Source of the DNA: Pyropia yezoensis
Taxonomy: Eukaryota; Rhodophyta; Bangiophyceae; Bangiales; Bangiaceae
DNA: 64,000 nucleotides
Reading direction: 5' to 3'
Assembly (NCBI GenBank): GCA_009829735.1
Contig: CM020619.1
Coordinates: 502,590-566,589, forward strand
Each line of letters begins with the position of its first letter. The stretch's first letter is position 1. The notes under the pieces were generated by a model. It was not told the origin of the DNA. It made no database searches and was given only the letters and a program-made list of their open reading frames with translations. Made by a program: the position numbers and the translations under genes. Positions 38,268 to 48,335 of the stretch are shown piece after piece.

Positions 38268-41141
38268 TTACAGTAGGCGTCGTCGCCTCATGTACGGCAT
38301 GAGGAGTTGGCGGGGTATATTTGCCGCTTGTTCCCAGGTGGGTGAGTCGTATCCGACCCACATAACCTTGACGTACCAGGGTCCTGGTATGTCCGGGTCG
38401 GTGTGTCCGACCACGCTCTCTACTTGGTATGGAATCCCATCCGGTCCCACCGGGTCATCCGACCGGTGGGTTGTAAGAGCTTCATGTAGCAACCCAGCCG
38501 GTACCGGCTGAGGCTGTTCCGGCTTCGGAGCAGGTGTGACATCATTCATACTGATGCGTTGGATCTCCGTATCGGAGTGTAAGATAACAGAGTGGTCATC
38601 TCTGTGGAGGATCTGGTACGGTCCCTTGACCGGTTGCATAAGCTTGTTCCCTCGGAACTTCTGGTGTCTGATATAGACCCAGTCACCTGTTACCAGGGTT
38701 GCGTTGCGCACCCGTAGTCGGGCGTCGAAGTTCTTCTTATACCGAAGTTGTGTTCTGTCAAGGGCACCCTTGAGCTTAGGAATCATCCACGATAGCTTGG
38801 CCAACCAAGCAAGGTGGATGCGTTCGGCGGGTCGGCCCTTCGGTGTATCATACCGAGTGCACCTGCCGGGCGGCAGCGTCAGGTTACCGACGCCTAGTGG
38901 CATGACCCACTCCAGCGGAGCGATGTTTGTGCTCCGATGTGGCCTGGCATTGTATGCCAGGGTGAGTACGGACAGAAGCCTGTCCCAAGTGTTCGTGTGC
39001 TCGGCCACGTAGCACTGTAGCATCTTTACGATGGTGCGGTTGAACCGCTCCACCTGCCCGTTGGACTGCGGGTGGTAGTCGGATGCCCGACGTGGTTCGA
39101 TACCGAACATGCCCAGGACCTTCGTGCAGAATGCCGACGTAAGGTTTGCTCCGTTATCGGAGAGGAGTTGCTTCATGACTCCGTATGCACTGATCCAGTG
39201 GTCAACCACTGCGTTCATAATCGTGTATGCCGTATCATTCGGGATGGCTGCCGCTCTTGACAGCTTAGTGAAGCGGTCAGACATGACCAGGATGTACCTG
39301 TTCCCTTCTTCCGTTATCGGAAGTGGCCCGAGTATGTCGATAGCGACTTGCTCGTTGGGCCCATCAGGTGGGAATAGCTTCATGGCAGACGCCTGCCTAT
39401 GTAGACTCATGCGGTTACGTGCACAGGGGTGGCATCCCCGTACGTGGTCGACCACGTCGACGGCCATTGCTGGCCAGTAGAAGAACCTTCGCATTGCTGC
39501 GAACATACGTGAACCCCCCGGGTGTCCGGCTGTAGGGTTCTCATGTTCTCGTTCCATGACGGCTTGCCGTAAGGACACGGGAACCACGACTTGATGTCGT
39601 CCATCGGCGGGTGCCCGCCGGTATATGAGTCCGTCTTCGTTCTCGGAGAAGATGCCGGCCGTACCGGCCAGGAGGTTAGCACGATGACGTCTACAGTCAT
39701 CGTCGTTGGCCTGTGCCTCGCGGAAGTCCGCGAGGGTCAATGGGCACGCAAGGTGTGCCATGGTATGGTCAACCATACCCTGGGTAGCATTACCCACCAT
39801 GCACACCGGTACTACCGGGATGTCCTCGTCCACCGGGCGGGTATCCCCGCTCGGGGTGTCGAGTCGAGACAACGCGTCTCCGAGGTGGTGGGTTGACCCA
39901 GCCTTATACACCGTGCGGTAGTCGTGCTCGGCCATCTTCAGCCTCCATCGGGCTAGCCTCTCATGGCTATCGGAATCCTTGTCACCAAGGTTGAGGAGCC
40001 ATCGTAGGGGTTCGTGGTCGGACCTCACGATGAACCTGGAGCCCTCCAGGTATGGACGGAGCAGTTGCACTGCCCATATAACTCCGAGGCATTCACGCTC
40101 GGTGGCACTATAGTTCCGCTCAGCCGGGTTGAGTGTCCGGCTGAAGTACCCTACCGGACGTAGGTCCGGGATAACGTTATCGGTACCGATCAACGTCTCT
40201 CCCTGTAACAGGGTGCATCCCACTTGTGTATCACACGCATCGACATCGATGACGAAGGTACCCCGTCTATGCGGTAACGCAAGGACGGGTGGGGCTAGTA
40301 GAGCTCGCTTCAGCGACTCGAATGCCTCCTCTTCGCTAGGCGAAGGGGGTTGGAGTACCTTGGGTAAGGTACTGCTCGTAAGAACCGTTAACGGTTTAGC
40401 TATCCGAGCGAAGTCCTTGACGAACCGTCGGAATACATTGCACATTCCCAGGAAGCTCTTGAGCTGCGTCTGGGTGTTAGGGAACCGGGCATCCCGGAGT
40501 GCCCGGGTATTGGCTTCGAGTACCCCTAGCTTACCAGGGGTTATCTGGTGGCCCAGATACTCGACCGTCTGTTGGAAGAAGGCGCACTTCTTCAGACGCA
40601 GGGTTACCCCGGCGTTCCGCAAGAGGGTGAGTACCTCGTCCACATGTTGCACATGGTCATCCATGTTACGCGAGAAGACGATAACGTCATCGAGGTACAC
40701 TAGGCAGTTACGCCACTTCACCCCCGACAGTATAATGTCGATAGCCCGCTGGAATGTAGCGGGGGCATTGGACAATCCGAAGGGCATCCTTAGGAACTCG
40801 TACACTCCACTGTGACAGACAAATGCCGTCTTGGGGATATCCTCGTCCGCCACCGGGATGTGCCAGTATCCGGCATTGCAGTCGATGGTGGTAAACACCG
40901 TAGCTTCCCCCAGGGAGTCGATGCATTCATCCATCCTTGGTAAAGGGTATGAGTCCTTCTTGGTAACCAAGTTGAGGCGTCGATAATCGATGCAAAACCA
41001 AGGGGTTTGATGCTTCTTCGGCACAATAACGACTGGGGCACCCCACTCCGACATCGAAGGTCGGGTCACCTTAGCTTCACTCATCCTCTTCACTTCTCCA
41101 TCAACGATCTCTCGTTCCATAGGTCCCGCTCGGTGCGGTTG
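38268..41141 (-). CDS. pol: RT-RNase H-integrase-chromodomain (E2)
   Basis: 957 codons open from after the TGA at 41144-41142 to TAA 38270-38268, with the first ATG at 41120. This is the only copy here in which RNase H and integrase are joined: a GAG codon replaces the TAG of E1 and E0. RT has YLDDVIVFS; RNase H has VIDVDACD, ERECLGVIWAV and SDHEPLRW. The integrase H-H-C-C and DDE residues and the C-terminal chromodomain are all present. How it is translated is unclear, since the upstream protease frame ends in TGA. It would need readthrough, or internal initiation at 41120 with loss of the first RT residues. Confidence 0.9.
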   Translation of the reverse strand, partial: QPHRAGPMEREIVDGEVKRMSEAKVTRPSMSEWGAPVVIVPKKHQTPWFCIDYRRLNLVTKKDSYPLPRMDECIDSLGEATVFTTIDCNAGYWHIPVADEDIPKTAFVCHSGVYEFLRMPFGLSNAPATFQRAIDIILSGVKWRNCLVYLDDVIVFSRNMDDHVQHVDEVLTLLRNAGVTLRLKKCAFFQQTVEYLGHQITPGKLGVLEANTRALRDARFPNTQTQLKSFLGMCNVFRRFVKDFARIAKPLTVLTSSTLPKVLQPPSPSEEEAFESLKRALLAPPVLALPHRRGTFVIDVDACDTQVGCTLLQGETLIGTDNVIPDLRPVGYFSRTLNPAERNYSATERECLGVIWAVQLLRPYLEGSRFIVRSDHEPLRWLLNLGDKDSDSHERLARWRLKMAEHDYRTVYKAGSTHHLGDALSRLDTPSGDTRPVDEDIPVVPVCMVGNATQGMVDHTMAHLACPLTLADFREAQANDDDCRRHRANLLAGTAGIFSENEDGLIYRRAPADGRHQVVVPVSLRQAVMEREHENPTAGHPGGSRMFAAMRRFFYWPAMAVDVVDHVRGCHPCARNRMSLHRQASAMKLFPPDGPNEQVAIDILGPLPITEEGNRYILVMSDRFTKLSRAAAIPNDTAYTIMNAVVDHWISAYGVMKQLLSDNGANLTSAFCTKVLGMFGIEPRRASDYHPQSNGQVERFNRTIVKMLQCYVAEHTNTWDRLLSVLTLAYNARPHRSTNIAPLEWVMPLGVGNLTLPPGRCTRYDTPKGRPAERIHLAWLAKLSWMIPKLKGALDRTQLRYKKNFDARLRVRNATLVTGDWVYIRHQKFRGNKLMQPVKGPYQILHRDDHSVILHSDTEIQRISMNDVTPAPKPEQPQPVPAGLLHEALTTHRSDDPVGPDGIPYQVESVVGHTDPDIPGPWYVKVMWVGYDSPTWEQAANIPRQLLMPYMRRRRLL

Positions 41142-42434
41142 TCACCGGGCGGGGCGTGCGCCTGGTACCAGGTCAATACGATGTTGGGTTGCCCCAATCG
41201 TACCCAGGGCTCCGCCTGTCCACATGAAGTCATGCTTTCTTAACATCCGTCGTACCCCTTCGGCTACGGAAGGGGGAAGGTGGTCGAGGTCAGCCTCGGC
41301 CAGTGCCTTCAATGCTTCTTGGTCCTTCGGCGGCAGGTCCGCCGGAGCCGCCGATGGGTTAGGCTTCCCGTCATCGGGTTGCTGTCGCTCGGTGGTCTCG
41401 GTGACCGCCAGTACTTCAAGTGGTTCCACTTGACCTTCCTTATCAGGGGTAAGGATATCTCCTTCGTAGAGTTCGGCAATCCCGAGGATTGTTCCCTTCG
41501 GGAGGGTGACTGCCTTACGGCGGTAGTTCGCCATCACTAGGAGGGACGACCCTCCTGCTGGGAGGTCTATGAGACCGTTGGCCATGGTCAACCCATGGCG
41601 CTTGTACGTCCGTAGGTTGGACTGGACTCTGCAGATGCCTGCGAGGTCGCAGTTAACCGGGAGGACTGTCTCTGACAACGGCTCAAAGCGAGTTCGCTTG
41701 GCCAACCGAAGTGTCTTCGGCTCGACGCTTGCGTACACCTCAGCCACGTTAACGTGGCTCCCTTGTAGCGTCAGGTCCCTGACGATAGCCGTATGTCCTC
41801 GCTTCGTCCCGTCGGCTTCTTGCAGCTCGACGGTCCTCCGGCCTGGCCGGATTGCATCGACGTGAACGTTGATGAAGGTGCATCCCAGTATGCAGGGCAC
41901 CGATAGGGTCTCACATACCAGGAAGTCAACTTCCGTAGTCAGTTCCCCGATGGTAACCAGCAGCGACATCGCTGTGGTCGTACGAATGAGGCGACCATTC
42001 GCGTCCTTGATGGTGGGTCCCCGAGTCACTCTGACTCGTGGAAGCCACTTGTCCGGGAGGGTGTCCTTCCGGATAAGGTTGGGTCCAGCCCCTGTATCCA
42101 GTACAGGGTAGTACGATCGTGTCGACTGGGGGTCAACCCCCAGGGTGGCTGATACCTTGAAGTTCTCCAAGGTAAACAACACATGTCCTACACCGATATC
42201 CGGTGTAGCTCGGGCATCCTGAACAGGGCCCTTGTCTGGTTCAACGTGACGGGGCTTCCCGTCCTCTCCTCCCAACCTTGGAGGTTGGTCATCAATCCCC
42301 TGACGCCGTGTCGTCGGGGCCGGAAGGTGTACCCGGGGGTTGATGCGGCGTCGGCTCAACCGCGCTCTCCGTGGGGCTTTCCCCGCGGTACTCCGGGGTG
42401 GCTTGCTTGGGTTACCCAAGCGCCCCCCGGTCGT
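41142..42434 (-). CDS. pol: Protease part of pol with ACG in place of the start codon (E2)
   Basis: Open from the position homologous to E1's pol ATG, which here reads ACG (42434-42432), to TGA 41144-41142. The protease motif LDTGAGPNLI is intact. Apart from the start codon and the shared TGA the frame is undamaged. It may be dead, or may start at a non-AUG codon such as the ACG or the in-frame TTG at 42419. Confidence 0.78.
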   Translation of the reverse strand, partial: TTGGRLGNPSKPPRSTAGKAPRRARLSRRRINPRVHLPAPTTRRQGIDDQPPRLGGEDGKPRHVEPDKGPVQDARATPDIGVGHVLFTLENFKVSATLGVDPQSTRSYYPVLDTGAGPNLIRKDTLPDKWLPRVRVTRGPTIKDANGRLIRTTTAMSLLVTIGELTTEVDFLVCETLSVPCILGCTFINVHVDAIRPGRRTVELQEADGTKRGHTAIVRDLTLQGSHVNVAEVYASVEPKTLRLAKRTRFEPLSETVLPVNCDLAGICRVQSNLRTYKRHGLTMANGLIDLPAGGSSLLVMANYRRKAVTLPKGTILGIAELYEGDILTPDKEGQVEPLEVLAVTETTERQQPDDGKPNPSAAPADLPPKDQEALKALAEADLDHLPPSVAEGVRRMLRKHDFMWTGGALGTIGATQHRIDLVPGARPAR

Positions 42435-42442
42435 CCTTCCTC

Positions 42443-44626
42443 TTACTCGTTTCCCGCCCTTGGTAGGGTGCTGTCAGCCGGGCCATCCGGCTGAGGAGGT
42501 GCCTCCTCGACGGACAGTACTCCACCAGGAGCTGGCTGCCTACCCGGTGCGGGTCCGGGTGCTCTGGCGGGATACCCCCCTGTGGATGCCTTGCGTTGCG
42601 CCGCTGCCCGCCGAGACTCCTCGGGGATGAGTGGGCAGGAAGACACCCAGTGCTGGGGATCTCCGCACAACTTACATCCGGACGTGCCGGTCCCCCCTTG
42701 AGTTCGCATCGGGGTAGCCCCGTAGCTGCGGTTGCCTCCCTCGGGCGCCCGAGTGCCTGCTCCCTGGTAGGCCTTGGGTCCTTGGGTCAACCGGAACATG
42801 GACTCCCCCAACCGGTTGGGTCGGCCCGCAATCTGCGGGGGTGCCTCCGTGCGCACCGCCCATGTTGGCAAGGGTTGGTGAGGGTTACCCGTCACCGGGG
42901 AGTACCCCGTAGTCCGCACATACGGGACGCGCCGTCCCGTCCCTTCGTTGACCTGGAACTGGGTTCCAGCCGGGGCGATGTACGCTACCGTACCATGTTC
43001 ATCAATCACCGGCGTCGCCGGTAGCAACAGGTGGCCCTGTTGGTCGACTAGAGGTTCATCCTCACCCGTCGGGGTATGTTCGGTCGCCACCAGTACTGGT
43101 GCGGCCTTACGTTCCACCTTCTCTTGCCTCGGTACCGGGGTAAGACTGGGCTTGCCTCCCTCACCCTTGGGCTTCGGGGCCAAGGCACACTCCGGGTGTA
43201 GATTCCGGTAGGCGTCCCCTAGGGACTTGCACATATGCATCAGTCGACTGAAGTTCGTCCGTGCCGTGTTGGCGCCCCGTGCGGATATCCGCACGTAGTT
43301 GGGTACTCCTGCGAACAGGATGGCCCGTAGCTCCCCTTCTCCGAGGAGCTTCCCCAGCTCGTAGTCGAGCTCTTGGATCCGGCGTCCAAACATCTCCTCA
43401 TCCTCCCAGGACTGGGCGGTGGCAGTGCGAAGGGCCCGATAGTGGTCCTCGCACTTGTCCTCACTGAGGTAGCTGCTCAGCAGCTCCTTCAATATCCCAC
43501 GGTAATCCATGGGGGTGGCCGCGACCCTCATTCCCGGCATCGGGGATGCCTGGCGAAGAATGCCTCGCACCCGTTCATCAACAAAGAACGGGAGGATCTC
43601 CAAGGCCAGCCCCTCGTTAACGAGCGCCTTGTCTGCGGCTGCCTTGAAGCTGGTCAAGAAGCCGATGACTGCCAACGGGCGTCCGTTCGGCCCCCCGAAC
43701 GTAGGGACTCCCTTCATAAGGGTCTGCATAGAGCGGATCGCCCGATGCGACGTATTACGCATCGATTCCGATACGGTGGTAGAGCGGTCCTCCAAACGAT
43801 AACGTTCCGGAGTAAGAACCGACCGGAAGACCTCGTTGACGATCTCCGTGTCAGCGTCCTGGATATCCAGTCGCTTAGCCAGTTGATGAGCGAACTCATC
43901 GGACTCCATCCGCTTCAGTAGGCTCGCAGTTACCTGCGCGGTCATAGCTTCCACCACTGAAGATGGTACTTCAGGCGTCGGCACCTCGGGAACCCGAGTT
44001 GCCGGGCCTCCTTCGTCGTGGGGGTACTGCGAGAGGGTACCCCCTCCCCCAATAACCGACTCTCCCCCGGCGTACGTATCTGCCGGGTCGTGTCCGCGGA
44101 GTCCGCTTCGGGTGCTCCGAGCGTATCGCTCCGTGTGACTCCGTTCCAACTCTGCCGACGAGTCGGACCCATACCCCATTGTGTCCGGGGGTTGTCCAGG
44201 AGTAGCAACCCCGGGATTGACCCTGGTGGACTCCGAAAGTAGTCCGGCCGGTTCGAACCGTACCGGTGTGGGAGGAACACGACGGGGTCCCGTCGTGTGC
44301 CGTGTTGACATCAACACTGCCATTGCGTCCTCCGTCCGATCTTGACGGGCGTCGAGTCCGGAAAACCGGGCCTCGATGCGGGCCAATGATGCCATCAGGG
44401 AATCCCCTGGTGAAGGAGGCGGCGGAGTGAGGTCGGTCGACGACAGTTGAGGCGGGCCCCCGCCTCCTGCCGTCCGAGCCGTGCCAAACGTCGATCCGGC
44501 ACCGGAAAGCATTGGCGTCTCAATGTTATCGATCGGGTTCCCGATCCCGGTTCCCGTAGTCACCTCCGGAGTCGGCGTCGACGCCGATCCGTCATCTTGA
44601 ACGTTCCCCGTCTCTTGGGTAGACGT
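42443..44626 (-). CDS. gag: Gag with ACG in place of the start codon (E2)
   Basis: Full-length frame, 727 codons, to TAA 42445-42443. The position of the E1/E0 ATG reads ACG (44626-44624); an in-frame GTG lies two codons upstream. Capsid-like region and CCHC knuckle (CKLCGDPQHWVSSC) are intact, as is the RAGNE end. A frame kept open over 2.2 kb without an AUG start is odd; the first in-frame ATG is about 40 codons in. Confidence 0.8.
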   Translation of the reverse strand, partial: TSTQETGNVQDDGSASTPTPEVTTGTGIGNPIDNIETPMLSGAGSTFGTARTAGGGGPPQLSSTDLTPPPPSPGDSLMASLARIEARFSGLDARQDRTEDAMAVLMSTRHTTGPRRVPPTPVRFEPAGLLSESTRVNPGVATPGQPPDTMGYGSDSSAELERSHTERYARSTRSGLRGHDPADTYAGGESVIGGGGTLSQYPHDEGGPATRVPEVPTPEVPSSVVEAMTAQVTASLLKRMESDEFAHQLAKRLDIQDADTEIVNEVFRSVLTPERYRLEDRSTTVSESMRNTSHRAIRSMQTLMKGVPTFGGPNGRPLAVIGFLTSFKAAADKALVNEGLALEILPFFVDERVRGILRQASPMPGMRVAATPMDYRGILKELLSSYLSEDKCEDHYRALRTATAQSWEDEEMFGRRIQELDYELGKLLGEGELRAILFAGVPNYVRISARGANTARTNFSRLMHMCKSLGDAYRNLHPECALAPKPKGEGGKPSLTPVPRQEKVERKAAPVLVATEHTPTGEDEPLVDQQGHLLLPATPVIDEHGTVAYIAPAGTQFQVNEGTGRRVPYVRTTGYSPVTGNPHQPLPTWAVRTEAPPQIAGRPNRLGESMFRLTQGPKAYQGAGTRAPEGGNRSYGATPMRTQGGTGTSGCKLCGDPQHWVSSCPLIPEESRRAAAQRKASTGGYPARAPGPAPGRQPAPGGVLSVEEAPPQPDGPADSTLPRAGNE

Positions 44627-44838
44627 AGTCACAATCAGTCAACCGACGCAACGACCACCACGAATAAGAGAGCGAGGGGGTAGATTGGGGAGAGTAACAG
44701 TAGGTCACAGTCACAGGTAAAAGCTCAACACAATCGATCAGGTCGCAACACCACGAGTACAAGAAAAGGACCGGATCCCTATCCGTGTGCCAGGGCCGAA
44801 GACGGCGTCACCACAAGGGTGACGGAAACCCGTCCCCT

Positions 44839-44850
44839 GCTGCTCCACCA
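44839..44850 (-). other. Primer-binding site of E2
   Basis: Minus strand TGGTGGAGCAGC, one base inside the 5' LTR. Confidence 0.75.
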
Positions 44851-44851
44851 A

Positions 44852-45214
44852 TGTAGCACAATAGGGATCCGTCGCACGTCCACTCTCAGGGAACACTCAC
44901 CAAGGGGGATCGGCACCAACGTCACCGGGAGGCCAAGGTTGCTGTCCTTGGAGCGCAAGCCACGGGACCAAGATGGGAGCCCAAATGGGAGGGGTTTGTT
45001 GCTCTACCTTGGCCGGCGGTGGATTCGCCGCCGGCCCCCTCGTTATAAACCCTCGGAGACACTACTAACTACCCTCCACCCAAAGATGGAAGTCCCTCTG
45101 GTCGTACGTAACTTATAGATACCGTGACCAGTACGGACTCTCAAATTGAAAGTTAAGGATTAGAAGTAGCCCCCCTAATATTAGGGTCACAATACGGACA
45201 ACCATATTGCTACA
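44852..45214 (-). repeat. 5' LTR of E2
   Basis: 363 bp; about 12 differences from 34388-34750. Followed by target duplication AAGCG at 45215-45219. Confidence 0.93.
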
Positions 45215-46211
45215 AAGCGGCGCTGCAGCCGCACAGGCGCATGAGCTTGTGGTGCTGCGGCCACTGCGGCCGCCGCGTCACCTCTCCGCCAATAGCGGAG
45301 CAGTGGCGGCGGCGGTTGTTTGGTAGGTGGCGGTTGGGCCAGCGGTAGTGCCGGCTGCAGTGTTGGAGGAAGGAAAAATGCTGCGGAACCCCCGCCTGCG
45401 CCAAGAAACATGTCCGATCATCCCAGGGCTTCGTGAGGCCGCGTGTTGGGAGGCCTGCCAGACTGACGGTTGTTGCACAGAGTGGCTGCTCTAGTGACCA
45501 TATTGTGCGGCGGAGCGAGCAAGGCGCTCCGCCGGGGCGAAACACCCACACACTCTCCCATGATTGCTCTCGGACAGGACGCACTGCTGCTACAGTTCCG
45601 TATGCCGCACCCGACGGCACCGCCGACGGCGCCAGGCTGTATGGGTCTCATCCAACCCCCTCTCCGCTGCCCCTGACACCGCGGGGGCGGACTTCAAGGC
45701 GGACTGCGGCCGCGGCAGAAGCGGCACTGGTAGTGTCACCGAAAAAAGCGTCGTCATCTGCGACGGCTGCATCAACTGGGCGGCCGGAGCGGAGGCAGGG
45801 TCTGAAGCTCGACCCGCTCTCCCTCCACATTTGCCACCCCGACCCCCACCCCTTCCCCCGGCCCCATTCCCGACCCAGGCCATTGCCCCAGCTCCGGCGC
45901 GGGAAGCCTGTGGAGCCGGCGCCACCCCCAGCCCGCCCCCGTCGATTGTAACCAGCCGGCGGTCGTCTTCCAGCCCATTTCCAAGCCCACTGTTTTGGGT
46001 GGAGGTAGCCGACCCGCCGGTCGCGGTCGCCGTCACCCCCAGCGTTGCCACAGATGTGGATGCGATTAACATTCTTCCGCAACCGCCCGGGGTGGTCGCC
46101 CCCCCGGCCCGCCTGGCTACTGCTTACGGCGGACTGTTTGCGCCAGAGCCCACATGTCGCAGGTTTTATTACGTGGGATACACCTTCAGTCGTCCGTTCC
46201 TCAACCGTTGA
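45215..46211. other. Unrecognised GC-rich segment right of E2
   Basis: Continuation of the locus E2 entered. The longest plus frame, 45564-46211, is Pro/Ala/Ser-rich, with a less biased end (TDVDAINILPQPPG ... TCRRFYYVGYTF). I do not recognise it and cannot call it a gene. Confidence 0.25.
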
Positions 46212-47200
46212 TGCACGCAACACGGAAAGTGATAATGCAAACAGATTCAATTACAAATTAAAGCCGAATCCAACGCGTGTCGAATTGACAGAAACTGGCG
46301 GTGCTTGAACAAACGCGATAAGGCACGAAACAAATGGCTGTGAAACTATGCATAACTTTCACCCCTGTATGGTTGCTAACAACCATTATTCAGAACCTAC
46401 TTGCTGAGTTGTCATTCGCTGGCAAGTCCGTTCGATCACATATTGCGGTTTTCCTGCTTTTTTCTCATGTCGACAAGAGCAAAGAGAAACTGTATCTGGC
46501 CAATTATATTGCTCAGGCGGTACCTCTCTGGGCAAACACTGCTCTGCATGCGAATCCGTTGGTGTACGAACGGTAAGATCTGGGATTTTCTCGGGATTTC
46601 GGACCACTTCAGCTGGAGAACAGGCACCGGCTAAGAGCTTCATGCTCTTCTCAACACAGATCAACTAAGAAAGAGAGCGAGCCGGCAAGATCCGACAAAA
46701 AAACAGCAGTGTGCAGACCAACCAGGGCTCGTTGCGTGGGCCGTTGTGGCTATAGCCAATCATCAGCTTCTTTCAACAGATGTGCTGCAGCACGCCACTG
46801 GTGAGCCCTGTGCTGCCAGACTGTAAATGGCCCTTGCTCTGGTACACTTGCTCTTCTTCTTGTCCACATGGGACAAAAATCGGAGAACTACAAGATCTGA
46901 TACGAATTTTCACAGGGTGCATGATATCCTCGGCGTTATGGTGAAAGTGAATGAATAAAAAATGAGGCCACAGCCGTTGGGGTAGGGGCCAGCCTGTGAG
47001 CGACAGCGCAGAATGCACCGTTGCAGTCTACCGTTGAAAATTCGTTCAGATCAAGTCCTAGTTGTCATGAGGAATTACAGCAAAAGAAATCAACACCAAA
47101 TAGCAAAGAAGATGACAACTGCAAAAAAATCTCTTGTTGGCGGATAACACGGTGTTAGAATACGTTCACTTATTATGTATCGAAAAACTGTTGTCAGCGG
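46212..47200. other. AT-richer segment without a recognisable gene
   Basis: Base composition drops sharply from the surrounding GC-rich DNA. Only short frames occur. It may be old intergenic sequence or a different mobile element remnant; no terminal repeats were found. Confidence 0.3.
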
Positions 47201-48148
47201 ACATTGCTGGAAGTTGCGCTTGAGCACATGTGCACTGACGGTGTATCCCTCGTATTGAAACGGCTTTGCACCTCAGGACACAAACGAACACAGCAATGTG
47301 GTGCAGGCAGTTTACAGAGCAATGCCCGCGAAATCACCCGACATGACTCCCGTCCCAGCCGGCGGGGCACGGCCCCGACATCCGTAAGGAAACCAATCCC
47401 GCCCTTCACCACTGCCATAACATGAAATACAATCAAAATCCCACAAACACTCGAATACCTACTATCGTACAGTAGCCCCCCTTGGACAGAGTGAAATCGC
47501 GTACAAATGAGAGGGTTGGGCATAAGGCCACCCACCTGTCGAATGTCATTTGGAACCAGCGGCCGGCCAGGGGTCGCCCCGCACTGGGGCGGATCCCGGG
47601 GTCGTCTCGCACTGAGGCGGATCCCGAGGTCCCCATGGAGACCCTCTGGTCCAAGAACCAAGAGTCCACCCATCTGGGGGTAAGCGTTGTTCGTAGGCAT
47701 GCGTCGCCCCCGCGCGGGCCAGCTCGGACTCGAGGGTAGGGGGATCCAAGGATTCTCGCACCTACGCAACATGCAGGTCCACGCGGAGCACCAGCACACC
47801 ACGCACGATTGCGGGAACGCTTTGGGGCCGCGCGGCCTTCCCTCTACGACCCCGGCGAGCTGCCGACAACTGGCCAGACCGGCCCCACGAGCGCTTTGCA
47901 CGCCACGTGTGGAACGACACCCACGCGGCTCAATCGAGCCCGCCTGCGCCAACACGGCCACCCATCGAGGCGCAACCGGTCCATGTTTTGCACCTGGCCC
48001 GACTTCGCCGGGACCGACCGAAGCTTGGAACGGGGGTGCGCAGATTAGCCGCCGTTCAGACCGAATGTCGGTATGTACGGGCTTGCAGCCCCCCTGACTG
48101 GTGGCCCCAGCCTTCTTGGCTTGGGATCACCTGTGGCTCGCCGTTTGA
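47201..48148. other. Unrecognised segment with a small direct repeat
   Basis: Around 47575-47630 the core GCACTGGGGCGGATCCCG recurs once in slightly changed form (GCACTGAGGCGGATCCCG), about 34 bp apart. The open frames overlap on several strands and none looks like a conserved protein. Confidence 0.3.
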
Positions 48149-48335
48149 GGGACTACTCTTATTTTGAATTGCTTATTGGTCCTTGCTTTGGAGGTATTTT
48201 TCGTATTGTTTGCCATGTTCGTAGCGATCGGCCCCTTCGGGGGACTACTTTTGTCTTGTATTGTTTATCTGTCCTTGCTTTGAAGGTATCTTTCGTATTG
48301 TTTGCCATGTTCGGAACGATCGGCCATTCGGCCTT
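48149..48335. repeat. Tandem duplication of about 93 bp
   Basis: Two imperfect copies, starting at 48149 and 48242, share GGACTACT, GTCCTTGCTTTG and TTTGCCATGTTCG in order with about 85-90% identity by eye. Confidence 0.6.

Larger units (their letters stand above)
34388..45214 (-). mobile_element. Element E2: full-length family A chromovirus
   Basis: 10,827 bp between LTRs 34388-34750 and 44852-45214, flanked by AAGCG (34383-34387 and 45215-45219). Uninterrupted, so it shows the native layout: 5' LTR, PBS, gag, protease frame, RT-RNase H-integrase-chromodomain frame, convergent spacer, antisense gene, leader, polypurine tract, 3' LTR. The LTRs differ at about 12 of 363 sites by eye, making it older than E0 and E1. 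Both gag and pol start codons read ACG. Confidence 0.93.

Noticed and set aside
47194..47961. 255-codon minus-strand frame
   Set aside because: No conserved domain seen, it contains direct-repeat sequence, and overlapping frames of similar length exist on the other strand.
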